The notes: generated by a model from the sequence alone, not told the origin. Shown: positions 8,391-17,640, counted from the first letter of the stretch. The stretch is DNA of 64,000 nucleotides from JALZKA01 sp963786495 (GCA_963786495.1 CAWAZL010000002.1:1178001-1242000); one strand, 5' to 3'. Program-made: numbers and translations.

Positions 8391-8396
8391 GGGAGG
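8391..8396 (+). promoter_or_regulatory. Strong Shine-Dalgarno sequence before the response regulator
   Basis: GGGAGG lies 5 bases before the ATG at 8402. It is one of the few canonical ribosome-binding sites in the window and fixes the start of this operon. Confidence 0.6.
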
Positions 8397-8401
8397 CAGG
8401 G

Positions 8402-9112
8402 ATGAGTGAGGCGAACGCTTCGCGAATCCTGCTCGTCGACGACGAGCCGGCGGTGCAGACGCTGCTCGCGTATCCGCTTCGCAAGGACGGTTATGAGGTC
8501 GTCTCGGCCACCGACGGCCGCCAAGCCCTCGATCGCTTCGCCGAGGGACGCTTTGATCTGGTCGTGCTGGACGTCATGCTCCCAAAGCTCGATGGCATCG
8601 AGGTTTGCCGCCGACTTCGCTCGAAAAGCCAGGTGCCGATCATCATGCTCACGGCCAAGGACGACGAGGTCGACAAGGTGGTCGGCCTCGAGATGGGCGC
8701 CGACGACTACATCACCAAGCCGTTCTCCGTCCGCGAGTTCAGAAGCCGGGTGCGGGCCGCGCTCCGCAGAGCCGAGATGGGGGGCAGGGCGTCCGTCTCC
8801 GAGCCGATCGAGGCCGGCGAACTGGTGCTGGACCTCGAGCGCCGCGCGGCCACGATGCGCGGCGAAGAGGTGACCCTCACGTACGTCGAGTTCGAGGTTC
8901 TGACCGCGCTGGCGGGAGCGCCCGGCAGGGTGTTCACGCGCGAGGTTCTCCTCGGCCGCCTTTGGGGGGATTCCAAGTACCGCGACCCGCGCACGATCGA
9001 CGTCCACATCAGGCACCTCCGCGAGAAGATCGAGAAGGACCCGTCCTCTCCCGAGTACCTCTTCACGGTAAGAGGCGTCGGCTACCGGTTCCGCGAAACC
9101 GACGACGTTTGA
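8402..9112 (+). CDS. OmpR/PhoB-family response regulator (MprA-like)
   Basis: A 236-residue two-component response regulator. The receiver domain (about 1-120) has the acidic pair in LLVDDEPAV, phospho-acceptor Asp57 in VVLDVMLPK, the Thr of IIMLTAKDD, and Lys106 in YITKPFS. A winged-helix DNA-binding domain (about 140-236) contains LTYVEFEVLTALA, TREVLLGRLWG and the RTIDVHIRHLREKI recognition-helix region, ending in VRGVGYRFRE. It should be activated by the kinase encoded 5 bases downstream. The order regulator-kinase-HtrA protease matches the MprA-MprB-PepD envelope-stress arrangement of mycobacteria, so control of its own operon and of the protease is likely, though the inducing signal cannot be read from sequence. 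Confidence 0.95.
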   Translation: MSEANASRILLVDDEPAVQTLLAYPLRKDGYEVVSATDGRQALDRFAEGRFDLVVLDVMLPKLDGIEVCRRLRSKSQVPIIMLTAKDDEVDKVVGLEMGADDYITKPFSVREFRSRVRAALRRAEMGGRASVSEPIEAGELVLDLERRAATMRGEEVTLTYVEFEVLTALAGAPGRVFTREVLLGRLWGDSKYRDPRTIDVHIRHLREKIEKDPSSPEYLFTVRGVGYRFRETDDV

Positions 9113-9117
9113 TCTGA

Positions 9118-10542
9118 ATGCCATCGGTCTTCGGCTCTGTCCGCAGCCAGCTCGTTGTCCTGTTCTCAGTCATCACCGCGGCGGCCATCGGGTTCATCTA
9201 CCTGTACGTGGTCCCGCAGCTCTCGTCCAGCCTGAGCGCCGAGCGGTTGCGCTCGCTTCGCGATGCGGCGGTCGAGCCTGCCGCTGCGCTATCCGAAGTG
9301 ATCGGGAGGGGCCTATCGCAAGAGGAGCTCTCGCAGGTCGTGCTGCGCCTGTCGCAGCGGACGGGTGGCGCCCGGCTCACCGTGCTCGGCGTGCGCGAGA
9401 GCGATGACGGCAGCCGCCCGGCTTTCGTAGTCGCGGACTCCCAGGTCGAGAGGACGGCGCTCGCGCCGAGCTACCCGGCCGCATCCACCGCTCTCGAGGA
9501 CGGTGGCACGGCAACCGCGGTCGAGCAGGTCAATGGCGGGCGCCTCGGCGAGACGGCGACTCCGATCTCGCTGTCGGGAGACGTGAGGTGGGTCTCCGTC
9601 CTGTCCGCGCAGCTCGACGATGTCGACGACAACGTCGACTTGATCACGCGCCAGATCCTGATCGCGGGTGTGATCGCGCTTGCGGCCGCGATCGGCGCCG
9701 GCTTCTTGGCCGCGCGGGCACACGCCGGCAGGCTCCGCCGCCTCGAGGCCGCCGCCGAGAAGGTCGCGCACGGGGACTTCTCGACGCCAATCCCCGTCGA
9801 CTCGGAGGACGAGGTGGGGCAGCTGGCCATGACGCTCGAGGAGATGCGCGGCCGCTTGGCCCGGCTCGACGACGCGCGCAAGGAGTTCATCGCGAACGCA
9901 TCGCACGAGCTTCGAACGCCGATCTTCTCGCTCGGTGGGTTCGTGGAGCTGATCGACGAGGACGACCCAGATCCCGCCGCGCGGGCGGAGTTCGTGGCGA
10001 CGATGCGCGGGCAGATCGACCGCCTGACCAAGCTGACGACAGACCTTCTCGATCTCTCGAAGCTTGACGCCGATGCGCTCACGGTCAGGGACGACGAGAT
10101 CGACCTGACGCAGCTTGCGAGCGCCATCGCGGAGGAGTTCGGACCCGCTGCGGAGGCCCATTCGTCGAGCATTCAGGTGGCCGCGGCGGGCCCTGTAAAA
10201 GCTTTAGGTGATCCTGAAAGAGTCCAGCAAATAATTAGGATCCTCATCGACAACGCGCTTTCGCATACGCCCTTAAAGACAAGGATCACAGTGACTACGA
10301 AGCTCCAGCAGGGGGAGCCAACCCTCATCGTCGCCGATAACGGCCCGGGAATCGACCGGGAGGTCGCGGCGCGCGTGTTCGAGCGCTTCGTCACTGGCGA
10401 CGAGGTCTCAGGCTCCGGCCTCGGCCTCTCGATCGCCAGCGACCTCACACGCCTGATGGGCGGAAGCCTCCGCCTTTCAGCCCGCCCCGGCCACACGGAG
10501 TTCATCCTCCGTCTTCCCGCGCCGGCCGAGGTATCGGCGTGA
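9118..10542 (+). CDS. Membrane sensor histidine kinase (MprB-like)
   Basis: A 474-residue two-component kinase. Transmembrane helix 1 (about 13-32) and helix 2 (about 178-200) flank an extracytoplasmic sensing domain of about 145 residues. A HAMP segment follows (RRLEAAAEKVAHGDFSTPIP). The HisKA dimerisation helix carries phospho-acceptor His263 in NASHELRTPIFSL. The HATPase domain has the N box in IRILIDNALSHTP, G1 in VADNGPGID, the F box in FERFVTGD and G2 in GSGLGLSIA, so all catalytic boxes are present. The gene lies 5 bases after the regulator, and its stop overlaps the protease start by 4 bases, indicating one operon. The ligand sensed by the outer domain is unknown; cell-envelope stress is inferred from context. 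Confidence 0.95.
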   Translation: MPSVFGSVRSQLVVLFSVITAAAIGFIYLYVVPQLSSSLSAERLRSLRDAAVEPAAALSEVIGRGLSQEELSQVVLRLSQRTGGARLTVLGVRESDDGSRPAFVVADSQVERTALAPSYPAASTALEDGGTATAVEQVNGGRLGETATPISLSGDVRWVSVLSAQLDDVDDNVDLITRQILIAGVIALAAAIGAGFLAARAHAGRLRRLEAAAEKVAHGDFSTPIPVDSEDEVGQLAMTLEEMRGRLARLDDARKEFIANASHELRTPIFSLGGFVELIDEDDPDPAARAEFVATMRGQIDRLTKLTTDLLDLSKLDADALTVRDDEIDLTQLASAIAEEFGPAAEAHSSSIQVAAAGPVKALGDPERVQQIIRILIDNALSHTPLKTRITVTTKLQQGEPTLIVADNGPGIDREVAARVFERFVTGDEVSGSGLGLSIASDLTRLMGGSLRLSARPGHTEFILRLPAPAEVSA

Positions 10543-11756
10543 GGGCCCGCACGGCGGCACTATTCGCCGTGGCGCTCCTCTCAGTCGGCCTCGTGGCCGG
10601 ATGCGGCGGGGGCGATGGCGACTCGACCACGACCGTCGTCGACGAGACGGGCAGCGGCAAGCCCATCGGCAACGGCTCGGACTTCGACGCGCAGGCCGTC
10701 TACGACCGCGCGGCGCCAGGCGTCGTCACCGTGATCTCGGTGTTCGACAACGGCGGCGGCGCCAACCTCGAGGAAGAGCTCGACCCCGAAGGTGGCGCCC
10801 TTCCGCCCGACGACGTCCCGCAGGCGGGGCAGGGCTCCGGCTTCGTCATCTCGGAAGGGGGCGAGATCGTCACCAACGCGCACGTCGTCACGGACGCGCA
10901 GGGGCTGACGGTCGGCCAGGACCCGTCCCCGATCCACCAGGCCTCAGAGGTCTTTGTTCAGTTCCCAGATCGCAACTCGGTCGAAGCCGAAGTCATTGGC
11001 TACGACCCGTTCGCCGACGTGGCGCTGATCAAGGTCGACCCCGAGGGGCTCGACCTCCAGCCGGTGGAGATCGGCAACATCGAGGACGTCGGCGTCGGCG
11101 AGCAGGTGGCCGCCATCGGCAGCCCGTTCGGGGAGCGCCAGTCGCTCTCTGTCGGATTCGTCTCGGCGCTCGACCGCTCGATCCCCTCGCTCACGAGCTT
11201 TGCGATCGACGGCGCGATCCAGACCGACGCCTCGATCAACCCGGGCAACTCCGGCGGTCCGCTGCTGGACTCCCAGGCCAACGTGATCGGGATCAACCAG
11301 CAGATCGACACCACGTCGGGCGGCAACCAGGGCGTCGGCTTCGCCGTCCCGGTTGACCTGTTCGAGCGCTCCGTCGAGCAACTCCGCGAGGACGGCGAGG
11401 TCGAGTACGCCTACATCGGCGTCGGGACCAAGCCGCTCTTCCCGCAGCTCGCCGAGGAGCTCGAGGTGGACGCCGAGTCGGGCGCGATCGTCGAGGACGT
11501 GACCAACGGCAGCCCGGCGGATGACGCCGGCCTGCAGCCGGGCGACCAGGAGATCGACTTCCAGGCGATCCCCTACACCGTGGGCGGCGACATCATCGTC
11601 TCCGTGGACGGTGAGGAGATCGTCACCGAGGCCGATCTGCCCCGGATCGTCTCGCGCCTCGAGCCTGGCCAGGAGGTCAAGCTCGGGATCATCCGCGACG
11701 GCGAAGAGATGGAGCTCGACATCACGCTGGGCACGCGGCCCAGAAGCGTTTCGTAG
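10539..11756 (+). CDS. HtrA/DegP-like serine protease lipoprotein with PDZ domain
   Basis: A 405-residue trypsin-fold protease. The signal peptide ends in a lipobox (VAGC, Cys22), so it is probably a lipoprotein on the outer face of the membrane. The acidic, Gly-rich spacer is followed by the protease domain with catalytic His115 (TNAHVVTD), Asp160 (FADVALIKV) and Ser238 (NPGNSGGPLL), all intact. A PDZ domain occupies about 285-400 (GSPADDAGLQPGD, then a VDGEEI stretch). It should degrade misfolded envelope proteins, like PepD or DegP. The GTG start overlaps the kinase stop, and a strong hairpin follows the stop, so it closes the two-component operon. Confidence 0.93.
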   Translation: MRARTAALFAVALLSVGLVAGCGGGDGDSTTTVVDETGSGKPIGNGSDFDAQAVYDRAAPGVVTVISVFDNGGGANLEEELDPEGGALPPDDVPQAGQGSGFVISEGGEIVTNAHVVTDAQGLTVGQDPSPIHQASEVFVQFPDRNSVEAEVIGYDPFADVALIKVDPEGLDLQPVEIGNIEDVGVGEQVAAIGSPFGERQSLSVGFVSALDRSIPSLTSFAIDGAIQTDASINPGNSGGPLLDSQANVIGINQQIDTTSGGNQGVGFAVPVDLFERSVEQLREDGEVEYAYIGVGTKPLFPQLAEELEVDAESGAIVEDVTNGSPADDAGLQPGDQEIDFQAIPYTVGGDIIVSVDGEEIVTEADLPRIVSRLEPGQEVKLGIIRDGEEMELDITLGTRPRSVS

Positions 11757-11770
11757 CTCGGTTGGGACCC

Positions 11771-11796
11771 GGACGCCGCCCTGCGCGGCGGCGTCC
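11771..11796 (+). terminator. Stem-loop terminator after the HtrA operon
   Basis: GGACGCCGCC (11771-11780) pairs perfectly with GGCGGCGTCC (11787-11796) around a six-base loop, 14 bases after the protease stop. No T run follows, which is common for actinobacterial intrinsic terminators. The remaining bases to 11960 contain nothing else I recognise. Confidence 0.75.
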
Positions 11797-11960
11797 CAGA
11801 GGCGTGACCCGGGCTGTCACGCACGCGGATGGCGCCTGGATAGCTTCGCTGGATCGGGGCCTTGCTCCTCACGCGTGCCACCGGCACGCGTTTCGTCACA
11901 CAGCCGCGCCCAGCTCGCTCCCAGACACCCCCGCGCACGCGTCAACCCGCGTCACGCCTC

Positions 11961-11966
11961 TAGACT
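11961..11966 (+). promoter_or_regulatory. Putative -10 box for the trehalose synthase gene
   Basis: TAGACT lies 10 bases before the ATG at 11977. The same hexamer precedes ssb, the repeat-protein gene at 22715 and the biotin carboxylase gene. Confidence 0.5.
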
Positions 11967-11976
11967 GCCCGGCTTC

Positions 11977-13210
11977 ATGCTCCAAGAAGTTGCCCTTGGC
12001 CAGCGGTCGCTGGCCGACTACACCCACATCGTCGGCAAGGAGACCGTCGAGGAGATCCGCGCGCTCGCGGAGCCCCTCCAAGGCAAGCGCGTCCTCCACG
12101 TGAACGCCACGGCGTTCGGCGGCGGCGTTTCGGAGATCCTCTACACGATCGTCCCGCTGATGCGCGACATCGGGCTCGACGCTCACTGGCAGGTGATCCT
12201 GGGCGCCGAGGAGTTCTTCAACGTCACGAAGCTCATGCACAACTCGCTCCAGGGCGACCCGACTTCGATCACCGACCAGCAGTGGGAGGTGTTCCAGGGC
12301 TACAACGCGATGAACGCCCGCGACCTCGAGGGCGACTGGGACGTCGTGATCGTCCACGACCCTCAGCCCGCAGGCCTCTTGAACAACGCTTCCGAGAAGT
12401 CACGCCACTGGGTCTGGCGCTGCCACATCGACCTCTCGACGCCGAACCCTTCGACGATCGAGCGCCTGCGCCCGCTGATCGAGCCCTACGAGGCAAGCGT
12501 CTGGCACCTGCCGCAGTACGTGCCCGAGGGGATCACCGAGGGCGTTCGGATCGTGCCGCCCGCGATCGACCCGCTCTCGCCCAAGAACATGGCTTTCTCG
12601 CCCGAGGACGCCGCCTTCGTCTCCGAGCAGTTCGGCATCGACCCCGAGCGCCCGCTCCTTTGCCAGGTCTCCCGCTTCGATCCCTGGAAGGACCCGATGG
12701 GCGTAATCGACGCGTACCGCGCCGTCACGGGAGAAGGTGCCGGACGTGCAGCTCGCGCTGGTCGGCTCGATGGCGACGGACGATCCCGAGGGCTGGGACT
12801 TCTTCAACCAGACGATGGCCCACGCCGACGGCGATCCGGACATCAAGATCCTCTCGAACCTGAACAACGTGGGCGCGATCGAGGTGAACGCCTTCCAGTC
12901 GCAGGCAGACGTCTGCATCCAGAAGTCGACGCGCGAGGGCTTCGGCCTGACCGTGACCGAGGCGCTCTGGAAGGGCCGGCCGACGATCGGGGGCGACGTC
13001 GGCGGCATTCCGCTTCAGATCGTCAACGGCGAGTCCGGATACCTCGTCTCTTCTTCCGAGGAGTGCGCCCAGCGGAGCCTCGAAATTCTCGAAGACCCTG
13101 ATTTGGCCAAGCGAATCGGGAAAGCAGGCAAGGAGCATGCCCGGCAGAACTTCCTCAGCCCTCGGCTCCTTCGCGACTGGCTCAAGATCTTCACGGAGAT
13201 CGACGTATAG
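11977..13210 (+). CDS. treT: Trehalose synthase, TreT-type glycosyltransferase (one frameshift in the assembly)
   Basis: A GT4-fold enzyme of about 410 residues, closest by eye to archaeal and bacterial TreT, which joins an NDP-glucose to glucose to make trehalose. The N-terminal domain begins MLQEVALGQRSLADY and has HVNATAFGGGVSEIL. The second domain has CQVSRFDPWKDPMG and the nucleotide-sugar-binding KSTREGFGLTVTEALWKG. The frame shifts once: coding from 11977 continues to about 12728 and resumes one frame on (EKVPDVQLALVG). Removing one G from the run at 12729-12731 restores a continuous protein, so sequencing error or a very recent mutation is likely. It lies just before otsA, which gives the locus two possible routes to trehalose. 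Confidence 0.85.
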
Positions 13211-13276
13211 ATCTTTGAGCGACGCAAGTCGCGAATCAAGCAGGTGTCGGTGGTTGTCTTGTCTAGGTTCAGAGGC

Positions 13277-14732
13277 GTGAGCGAACGCCTCGTAATCGTC
13301 TCGAACCGCGGCCCTGCCCAGTTCGAGCTGGACGAAGACGGCGAGCGCGTGGTGCGTCGCGGCGGCGGTGGGCTGGTGACCGCACTGACCGGCCTGGTCG
13401 CTCAGCGCAGGGCGCTGTGGATCGCCTCGGCGATGACCGAGGAGGACGCGGAGGTCGAGCGCGAGCTTGGCGGGGAGCCGCTCCACATCGACCTTGACGG
13501 CGTGGACTACGAGGTGCTCCTGGTCGAGTCCGACCCCGAGGCCTACGACGCCTTCTACAACGTGATCGCGAACCCGATCCTGTGGTTCATCCAGCACTAC
13601 TTGTGGGACCTCTCGAACGCGCCGGACATCCGCCAGGAGGAGGCCGACGCGTGGGACCAGGGCTATGTGGCGGTCAACCGGGACCTCGCCGAAGCCGTGA
13701 TCCGCACCATCGAGGGCGAGGAGGACCCCCTCGTGATGCTCCACGACTATCACCTCTACACGGCGCCGGCGCTCATCCGCGAGGCACGTCCGGACGTCTT
13801 TCTCCAGCACTTCGTCCACATCCCATGGACCCAGGCCGACTCATGGCGGGTCCTTCCTCAGCGCATCCGCGAGGACATCTACCGGGGCATGCTCGCCAAC
13901 GACATCATCGGCTTTCACACGCAACGCCTATTGCCGGAACTTCCTCCATTGCTGCCGTCACCTGATGGAACTCGAGGTCGACTACGACCGGATGGTGGTC
14001 ACGCACGAGGGCGGCGAGACCTGGGTGCGGGCCTACCCGCTCGGCATTGACGCCGAGCGCCTCGATCGAGCCGCCGCATCCGAAGAGGTTGCCGCGTACG
14101 AGGAAGAGCTATTGCGCCGGCGCCGCGACCACCTGATCATCCGCGTGGACCGCGCGGACCTCTCGAAGAACATCCTGCGGGGCTTCACGTCCTTCGACAC
14201 CTTCCTCTCCCAGCACCCGGAGTTCCGCGAGCGCGTCACCTTCATCGCGCACCTGCAGCCGTCTCGCCTGGACGTGCCCGAGTACGCGGAGTACATGGAG
14301 CGGATTGAGGCGCTCGTCGCGGTCGTCAACCACCGCCACGGCACGACGGACTGGATGCCGATCGACCTGCGGATCTACGAGAACTTTCCGGAGGCGGTTG
14401 CCCGCTACAAGCACTTCGACCTCTTGATGGTGACGTCGCTCTTCGACGGGATGAATCTCGTTGCGAAGGAGGCTCCTGCGGTGTCAGAGCGCGACGGCGT
14501 GGTGATGCTCTCCGAGAACACGGGCGCCCACGAGGAGCTGGGCGACTGCACGCTCTCGGTGAACCCGTTCGACATCCAGGAGCAGGCGGACACGATCTAC
14601 CGGGCGCTGACGATGGATCCCGAGGAGCGAAAGCTTCGCGCCAGCCGCCTTCGGGAGATCGTGCGTAAGCGTGACCCCGGCGTGTGGATCGAGGAGCAGC
14701 TCGCCGATATCGAGCTGAAGCGGGCGGGCTAG
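13277..14732 (+). CDS. otsA: Trehalose-6-phosphate synthase, GT20 (one frameshift in the assembly)
   Basis: An OtsA homologue of about 485 residues, transferring glucose from a nucleotide sugar to glucose-6-phosphate. The GTG start opens with SERLVIVSNRGPAQFE. The conserved glycine loop (RRGGGGLVTAL), WFIQHYLWDL, VMLHDYHLYTAP, FVHIPWTQ and, in the C-terminal domain, VDRADLSKNI, SRLDVPEY, SLFDGMNLVAKEA and LSENTGAHEEL are present. The frame moves by +1 at the CC of 13927-13928. Deleting one C restores RYCRNFLHCCRHLMELE, so the gene is probably intact in the organism. No trehalose-6-phosphate phosphatase (OtsB) is adjacent. The HAD protein at 1 kb is not of that type. The gene ends where a convergent secreted-protein gene ends (4-base overlap). 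Confidence 0.88.
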
Positions 14733-16247
14733 CCGGTCACGGTCGCGTGGCGGGTCTTCGAGTGGCCCGGGTTGTAGGGGTAGCCGGGCTGGCGGCGGAC
14801 GGTGGCTCGGAACGCGTACTTGCGGGTGCTGGTGGTGTTCTGGAAGCGGTAGCGGCCCGACCAGCGGCCGCCTCGATCGGTGCGGCCTCCTTCGATCCGA
14901 ATCCATTTGCCGGTGCCCCTTGCCTGGATGGCGACTCGCCGGTGCATGTGGGCGGGCCCGGGGATCCGGACGTCGAAGCGGATGCTCTCGCCGTTCGATA
15001 GGCCATGGCTTGGCGTGAGGGCCAGGCGTGGGGCCGCTTTCGAGCGGAGCTCGAGGAACCGCTCGGTCACCTCGTGGGCGCCTTGCCAATGCGCGACTCG
15101 CACCTCGCGACTTGGGCCGGCGGGGATGCGGATCCGGAACTGGCCGTTTGGCCCGGTTGTGGGCGTGGCGATCACCCGCTCGGGCGGGCCTTCAGTTGTG
15201 TCGACCCTTGTCGCGACACACACCTCGGCGGCACGGACGGGCTGGCCGCCGGCGTCGGTGAGCCTGCCGGTGACTGTGGCGGACTCGTTGCTCGGCGTGG
15301 TCACGCGCCCGCCCGCGCCCTTAAAGCGGGCTCGGAGGTTCTCGCCCGTCGTCTTTGCAACAGGGCACTGGTTGTCGATCCGGACCGTGCGGGTCTCGCA
15401 GGTGTGGTTGGCGGTGGCTTCGGGGGCGAAGTCGGCAGCGCAGACGCGCAGCTCGTTCGGCCCTTGGCGGAAGCCGGATCCTGTGGTGTCGATCTGGAAC
15501 TGGGGTGTCGGGTTGCCCGGGCAGGGGCGCAGGCGGATGGCGACTCCGTCTTTGACGTCGCATTCGAGAACGCGCGACTCGAGCGGCGCGCCGTTCAGCT
15601 GAACCGAGACGGAGCGAACGCCGGCGCCGGCGTCAGTCGCGTTCACCTCGAGCACCTGGTCGCCGCGGCGCGAGCCGGGCTCGGTGAGCGTTCCGCCGAG
15701 CTGGACGGTGGGCGGGACGACGTCGCTGAGCGTCAGGGCGATGCGGCGCATGTAGATGTAGGCGTCGCGGCCGTCGCCGCAGTCGTCGCGGCTGAGGCAG
15801 GTGAGGCGGCTCTCAAAGTAGCTGCCGCTGGAGCCTTCCCAGTCGATGGTGTGCAGGTCGCCGCGCACGCCGTCGAGGAGCTCCTTGGCGCCTCCTTCGA
15901 GGCCGATGTGGACCTGCGGGACGTGCGAGTTCTGGCTGGAAGCGCTGACGCGCGCAGCCGCGCGGACAATCTCGGTGCCGTCCGGGGCGGTGATGGTCCA
16001 CGCGCCGAAGCGGCCGCCGCCCGTGCGCGATGCGCCTGGGTTGTGCGTGATGCCCAGGCCCAGGCCCCTCGCAGTCGGCGCTCGACCGGTAGCGCTCGGA
16101 GCTCGAGTCATACGAGACATCGTGATGCCCCGCGCCGTTCCGCTCGTAGCACTGGATGGCCTTGTACGTACCGCCGTGGGCGTCGGAGGCTAGCCCCGCG
16201 AACAGCGCCACTGCAAGCAGCGCCGCGGTGAGAATCGATCGTTTCAT
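14729..16247 (-). CDS. Large secreted protein with Ig-like/carboxypeptidase-regulatory-like modules (one frameshift)
   Basis: About 505 residues. The ATG at 16247 starts a signal peptide (MKRSILTAALLAVALFAGLA) with cleavage probably after SDAHG. The first 60 residues carry the TYKAIQCYERN and SADCEG segments. Coding then shifts by one base at the CCCC of 16065-16068 and continues GLGLGITHNPGASRTG. The middle is a lectin-like beta domain (WTITAPDGTEIVRAAA), followed by a Pro-Pro-Thr-type repeat with paired Cys. Further on is a TVTGRLTDAGGQPVRAAEVC regulatory-like module and a basic Arg/Lys-rich C-terminal beta domain. Proteins of this build are common and uncharacterised in Thermoleophilia. 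A surface or matrix role is inferred. It lies 14 bases downstream of the proline-rich membrane gene and probably shares its transcript. Confidence 0.75.
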
Positions 16248-16261
16248 TGGTCCAGGTCCTT

Positions 16262-16744
16262 TCATTGCTCAAACCCGAATTCGGGAGGGGTAGACGGCTG
16301 GGGAGGAGAAGGCGGTGGAGTTGGCGGAGCCGCCGGCGGGGCGGGGGGCGGTACCGAAGTGGCGGGCGACCCCGGGGGGTCGGGCAAGTCCCCTCCAGGA
16401 GGCTCAGGAAGTACCGATCCCTTGGTCCTGGGCGGCCGAGCGCGAAATGCACGGCCTCCTGGAGGGGGCTGCCCGACCCCCCGGGGCATGCGCCGTTCGG
16501 AGCGAGCATCCCGATCGGACTTAGCCGCGGTGCGAACAGACCCGACGCGGTCCTCGCCGGTCGCGGAGGGGATGACCGGCGAGGACGCGAGTGAGCCGAG
16601 GCCCACGTCGGGTGGCACGGGCGGGGTCTTGGGCGGCTCGAGGGAGCGTGCCACGAGGACAAGAGCGCCTACGGCCAGGGCCGAGAGGGCGGCCATTCGC
16701 GCGGCTTGTGTCCATCTGATCGCTAGTCGAGTTCGCCTACCCAT
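16262..16744 (-). CDS. Proline-rich membrane-anchored protein, unknown function
   Basis: About 160 residues: a basic N-terminus, one hydrophobic helix (MAALSALAVGALVLVA) and a long Pro/Gly/Ser/Arg-rich tail without recognisable domain, ending PPEFGFEQ. The composition suggests a wall-spanning or extracellular linker. It lies directly upstream of the large secreted protein on the same strand, which supports a real, exported gene pair. The tail is unusual in containing a near-perfect inverted repeat at 16370-16486. The start may be the ATG at 16744 or one inside the hydrophobic segment. Confidence is moderate because low-complexity GC-rich sequence can keep reading frames open by chance. Confidence 0.5.
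   Translation of the reverse strand: MGRRTRLAIRWTQAARMAALSALAVGALVLVARSLEPPKTPPVPPDVGLGSLASSPVIPSATGEDRVGSVRTAAKSDRDARSERRMPRGVGQPPPGGRAFRARPPRTKGSVLPEPPGGDLPDPPGSPATSVPPPAPPAAPPTPPPSPPQPSTPPEFGFEQ
16370..16486. repeat. Near-perfect 33-34 bp inverted repeat within coding sequence
   Basis: The left arm (16370-16403, starting CCCCGGGGGGTCGGGCA) is the reverse complement of the right arm (16454-16486) apart from a short mismatch/gap in the middle (AAGT against GC). A 50-base spacer separates the arms. RNA from either strand would form a very stable hairpin. It falls in the proline-rich tail gene. Confidence 0.8.
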
Positions 16745-16813
16745 GCGACCGGGACAACCCCGCGGGCTGCCGCGGCGCCCCCCTCGCCTTGGCTTGGGGC
16801 CTGGAACCCCCGC

Positions 16814-16819
16814 TATCCT
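16814..16819 (+). promoter_or_regulatory. Putative -10 box for rpsF
   Basis: TATCCT lies 11 bases before the TTG chosen as the rpsF start. No Shine-Dalgarno sequence lies between, so a nearly leaderless message is likely. Confidence 0.45.
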
Positions 16820-16830
16820 CCGCGGCCGTT

Positions 16831-17529
16831 TTGGCCAAGCTCGTCCCCGAATACGAACTCGTTCTGATGCTCGATCCCGAGGTGCCCGATGAGCGCCGTG
16901 AGGAGATCGCGGTCAGTGCACGCCGCCGCATCGAAGAAGGCGCGACGCTCAAGCAGGAGCGCACGTGGGGCACTCGGAAGATGCAGTACGAGATCGAACA
17001 GCGCGAGGAGGCCGACTACCGCTTCTTCCGCTTCGAGAACGGCAAAGGCATCCTCGACGACTTGAACCACAACCTGCGGATCACCGACGGCGTCCTTCGT
17101 TTCCGGATCTTCAAGGTGGACCCCCGCGCTCCCGTGATCGATCCGCCGGCGCCGCTCGTCTTCACCCCGGGCTCCGACCGCCCGAGCGGTGGCCGTGGCG
17201 GTCGTCGCGATGGCGGCTACGACGATCGCCCGCCGCGCGCTCCTGAGCCAGAGGCGGCCGCGGCTGCCCCCGCGTCTGAAGCTGCTGCCGCATCGGAAAC
17301 TCCTTCGCCGGAAGCTCCCGCCGCTGATCCGCCGGCACCCGAGGCTCCCGCCGCTGAGGCGCCAGCCGCCGAGGCCGCTCCCGCCGAGGCAGCTGCCCCC
17401 GAAGCTCCTCCCGCTGAGGCCGCACCCGCCGAAGCCGAGCCCGTCGCCGAGGCTCCCGCCGAGGCACCCGAAGCGCCCGCCGAGGCGCCCGAGGCCGCTC
17501 AGGCCGAGCCTGAGCAGCCCGCCGAATAG
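16831..17529 (+). CDS. rpsF: 30S ribosomal protein S6 with long Ala/Pro/Glu-rich extension
   Basis: The first about 100 residues are S6: KLVPEYELVLMLDPEVPDE, TLKQERTWGTRKMQYEI, EADYRFFRFENG and VLRFRIFKVD. S6 binds the central domain of 16S rRNA as a heterodimer with S18, encoded downstream. The TTG at 16831 is the only start codon that gives a family-like N-terminus. Beyond residue about 110 the protein carries a further about 120 residues, first an Arg/Gly segment and then tandem Ala-Pro-Glu repeats (EAPAEAPEAPAEAPEA). Ordinary S6 is 95-110 residues, so the tail roughly doubles the protein. It should be disordered and acidic. The gene heads the rpsF-ssb-rpsR-rplI-dnaB cluster. Confidence 0.93.
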   Translation: MAKLVPEYELVLMLDPEVPDERREEIAVSARRRIEEGATLKQERTWGTRKMQYEIEQREEADYRFFRFENGKGILDDLNHNLRITDGVLRFRIFKVDPRAPVIDPPAPLVFTPGSDRPSGGRGGRRDGGYDDRPPRAPEPEAAAAAPASEAAAASETPSPEAPAADPPAPEAPAAEAPAAEAAPAEAAAPEAPPAEAAPAEAEPVAEAPAEAPEAPAEAPEAAQAEPEQPAE

Positions 17530-17593
17530 CTCTCACCCCGCTATTTACGCCTTTCTTCTGTCAGGTGGGGCGAGAACGCGCCGACCCCGTCCT

Positions 17594-17599
17594 TAGACT
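17594..17599 (+). promoter_or_regulatory. Putative -10 box upstream of ssb
   Basis: TAGACT lies about 40 bases before the ssb ATG. Unlike most genes here, ssb then has a purine-rich GAAAGGGG leader, so this message probably has a conventional leader. An internal promoter would uncouple ssb from rpsF. Confidence 0.4.
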
Positions 17600-17640
17600 G
17601 GGAAAGCGAACCGAATTCGAGACTTGAAAGGGGCTAAAGA

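Noticed and set aside
13219..13232. Hairpin GCGAC-GCAA-GTCGC as a terminator after the trehalose synthase gene
   Set aside because: Five pairs without a T tract is too weak, and otsA follows closely and is likely co-expressed.
17230..17525. CRISPR-like or satellite repeat suggested by the regular GC-rich pattern
   Set aside because: It is the in-frame Ala-Pro-Glu repeat of the S6 tail. Units are short and imperfect, and there are no spacers.
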